From: a virus | DNA: 28,054 nt | Virus record (IMG/VR): IMGVR_UViG_3300025098_000220 | Span: 1 to 28,054 of that record | Strand: one strand, 5' to 3' | Part shown: positions 26,598 to 28,054 of the stretch, one piece after another | Position numbering within the stretch: the first letter of the stretch is position 1 | How the letters are laid out: each line of letters starts with the position of its first letter | Position numbers and translations under genes: made by a program | The notes under the pieces: generated by a model | Told to the model about the DNA's origin: nothing | Database searches by the model: none | What the model saw: the letters and a program-made list of their open reading frames with translations, nothing else

Positions 26598-27389
26598 ATG
26601 GGACTAACAAATAATAAAGGAAATGCCTTACCAAGCGAAACATTCTTGGAATTGCATAAGAAACAAATGGAGAAGAAAAGAGAGAACAAAAAATCAAGAA
26701 TGGTTTTAGGAATTTGGGGCATTCCCAAATCTGGTAAAACTGGTCTTGCCTTAGATTTTCCTGATAGGAAAATCTATGTTCTTGATTGGGATAGTGGTGT
26801 GGAATCCACATGGATTACTTGCCACGATGCAACAGAAAGAATTGAAGTCTTTGACCCTATTGTTCAAGACAAAGAAGCACAATTGGATATTCACAAGTCC
26901 GAGCAAAACTCAAGAGACTTTGTGAAGTATGTTCATTCAAAGATTGAAGAAGGAGAAAATCCTATCTTTGTTATTGATGGTGTGGACACTTGGTTTAACA
27001 GTTGCATTCTCAAGGTCAATCCTGACCCAACGAAGGTGACGAAAATTATGCCGTTTCAATACGGTGCAAGAAATAAAACATTTGAGGCCCTAATGGTTTC
27101 TATTTATCGTTTGAAGTGTGATGTCATTTACATCACGCACGAATCGGAAAAATATGTGGATAATGTTCCTGTTGGTGTTCAACCTAACTGGCGTGATTGG
27201 GGCGGAAAACTTGAACAAGAGATTCACTGCACCCGAAAGAATATCAAAGGTGAAATGCATTATGTCGCACAATTGGTTGGCTCAAGAACAAATGGAAACT
27301 TGGTGGGAACCAAGTGGACAGTCCGTGAAGGAACTCCACCAAATGTTGTTTGGAACGGTATTCCCGAATTACGGGAGGGTAAAATTTGA
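26598..27389 (+). CDS. RecA-fold ATPase (phage Sak4 / AAA_24-like)
   Basis: After a basic helical start, Walker A WGIPKSGKTGLA (residues 40-51), acid-rich strand YVLDWDSGVES (60-70), Walker B PIFVIDGVDTW (about 117-127) and a sensor-like VIYITHES fit the RecA-like ATPase family common in phages (Sak4-type), used in recombination and ssDNA annealing. The length of 263 aa fits that group rather than full RadA, which has an N-terminal HhH domain. The start at 26598 follows GGTGTGATAAAC. Confidence 0.78.
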   Translation: MGLTNNKGNALPSETFLELHKKQMEKKRENKKSRMVLGIWGIPKSGKTGLALDFPDRKIYVLDWDSGVESTWITCHDATERIEVFDPIVQDKEAQLDIHKSEQNSRDFVKYVHSKIEEGENPIFVIDGVDTWFNSCILKVNPDPTKVTKIMPFQYGARNKTFEALMVSIYRLKCDVIYITHESEKYVDNVPVGVQPNWRDWGGKLEQEIHCTRKNIKGEMHYVAQLVGSRTNGNLVGTKWTVREGTPPNVVWNGIPELREGKI

Positions 27390-27856
27390 AACCGAAACAA
27401 TGTTGCGGTATCAATTCTTCCAGTGGTGGTGGCTCTAAAAAAGGAGACAGATGTAAAGTCATGGTAAAGGATTTTGATATCAGACTTAAGAAGTGCCTTA
27501 ACAAAAATAAAGACTTGTGCTTTATGCACTGTGATTGTGCATATTGTTTAGATACTTACGAAACCCGAAGTAATCGGGGAAAGAGGCACAAATCAACACT
27601 TTACGAAGGAAAGGCTCCCATTGGCTATCTATTTGACCGTTGGAGTTCTATAAATTTGGATGCTCCAGACTTTCTCTTGAAAGAAAAGGATATTGAAAAA
27701 TTAAGAAGCATTTGTTTAGTCGTATATAAAGAGTATAATCATCTTTGGTCGGATATTGTTTCTATGGCTAAGAAAAGAAAAGAGAACAAGAAAACCCTGC
27801 AAAAAATAGCAGAATTGGAATTAGAATTAAACAAACTAAAGGAGAAATTACAATGA
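27386..27856 (+). CDS. 156-aa Cys-rich protein with C-terminal coiled coil, TTG start
   Basis: TTG at 27386 overlaps the previous stop (TTGA), with GGGAGGGT before it. The N-terminal 55 residues hold eight or more Cys plus His (CCGINSSSGGGSKKGDRC; CFMHCDCAYC), as in a double zinc finger of the CCGxxxxxGxxC type; similar Cys-rich beginnings occur in eukaryote-like virus proteins. The C-terminus is a Lys/Glu coiled coil (KIAELELELNKLKEKL). It overlaps the clamp gene. The function is unknown. Confidence 0.7.
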   Translation: MKPKQCCGINSSSGGGSKKGDRCKVMVKDFDIRLKKCLNKNKDLCFMHCDCAYCLDTYETRSNRGKRHKSTLYEGKAPIGYLFDRWSSINLDAPDFLLKEKDIEKLRSICLVVYKEYNHLWSDIVSMAKKRKENKKTLQKIAELELELNKLKEKLQ

Positions 27857-28054
27857 AATTTACAGTTAGCGCAAAAGAATTAGAACAAGCCATTGAAAGT
27901 ATTCGTGTCAAAGGAAAGTCATTGACCTCAAAGGGTTTTGGCAACGCTTCAATGGGCGACTACATCTATGTTGTTCTTGAAGGAAACACCCTTTCAATCG
28001 TGAATGGTTCAGCCATCTTCATGGCTAAAATTACTCTTCCCGTTGTTGGTGAAG
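27853..28054 (+). CDS. Sliding clamp, N-terminal fragment (runs off right edge)
   Basis: 67 codons are present, starting MKFTVSAKELEQAIESI and including YVVLEGNTLSIVNGSAIF and ITLPVVGE at the edge. The opening strand-helix and the L-x-I-x-N/T-x-S...LPVxGE pattern are closer to the bacterial beta clamp (DnaN) first domain than to PCNA. Position after the clamp loader and SSB-like gene supports a clamp. AAAGGAGAAATTACA precedes the ATG. The class (beta versus PCNA) cannot be settled from the fragment. Confidence 0.55.
   Translation, partial: MKFTVSAKELEQAIESIRVKGKSLTSKGFGNASMGDYIYVVLEGNTLSIVNGSAIFMAKITLPVVGE

Overview
The window looks like part of a large DNA virus, or virus-like plasmid, of an archaeon, possibly marine. 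Host-type evidence is archaeal: a transcription factor B homologue, a PC4-like coactivator, TATA boxes, an RFC small subunit, a clamp-loader ATPase with a C-terminal PIP box, an ATP-dependent DNA ligase, two candidate histone folds, and tRNA-Leu and tRNA-Arg genes. A bacterial-type GroES/GroEL pair sits among them. No capsid, portal, terminase or integrase gene is visible, so virus versus plasmid is open. Tightly packed co-oriented small genes with ATGA/TTGA overlaps, many Cys-rich microproteins and a MazG-like enzyme resemble a tailed-virus early/replication region. I see nothing that fixes the host.

Layout. (1) About 1-2530: an array of short gene cassettes, mostly on the minus strand. Each boundary carries the palindrome ACCATATGGT (five copies) with CAAAG/CTTTG flanks. 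All four complete cassettes end in a C(UUCG)G hairpin. One cassette is inverted. Three have a TATA box about 24 nt before the ATG, suggesting leaderless mRNAs. (2) 2530-3310: non-coding, rich in inverted and direct repeats around TGAGACG and GATGAGATGCATT, an origin or partition candidate. (3) 3314-3772: a single-gene unit with a strong promoter and terminator. (4) 3951-8902: zinc proteins, tRNA-Leu, an SF1 helicase, two tandem copies of a pseudoknotted RNA element, a run of microproteins, and tRNA-Arg. (5) 8899-13753: a coiled-coil protein, a ubiquitin-like protein in its own transcription unit, unknown genes, TFB and a MazG-like protein. (6) 13766-18624: zinc proteins, a small E1-like enzyme, a Myb-like protein, a JAMM peptidase, and GroES/GroEL. 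(7) 18624-28054: PC4-like protein, histone folds, ligase, degenerate LAGLIDADG protein, two clamp-loader subunits, candidate SSB, the third RNA element, a RecA-fold ATPase, and the start of a sliding clamp.

How the parts may work together. The right half is close to a self-sufficient replication and repair set: helicase, clamp loader, clamp, SSB, ligase, RecA-like ATPase. TFB, the PC4-like protein and histone folds could redirect transcription and package DNA. The most novel candidates are: (a) a compact viral ubiquitin-like system, with a lysine-free modifier ending GG-HY, a one-domain E1 and a JAMM protease that could trim the tail; (b) the palindrome-bounded cassette array; and (c) the three-copy RNA element, whose 5-bp pseudoknot is kept by compensatory changes in all copies. 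All family calls were made by eye from motifs; no database search was run.
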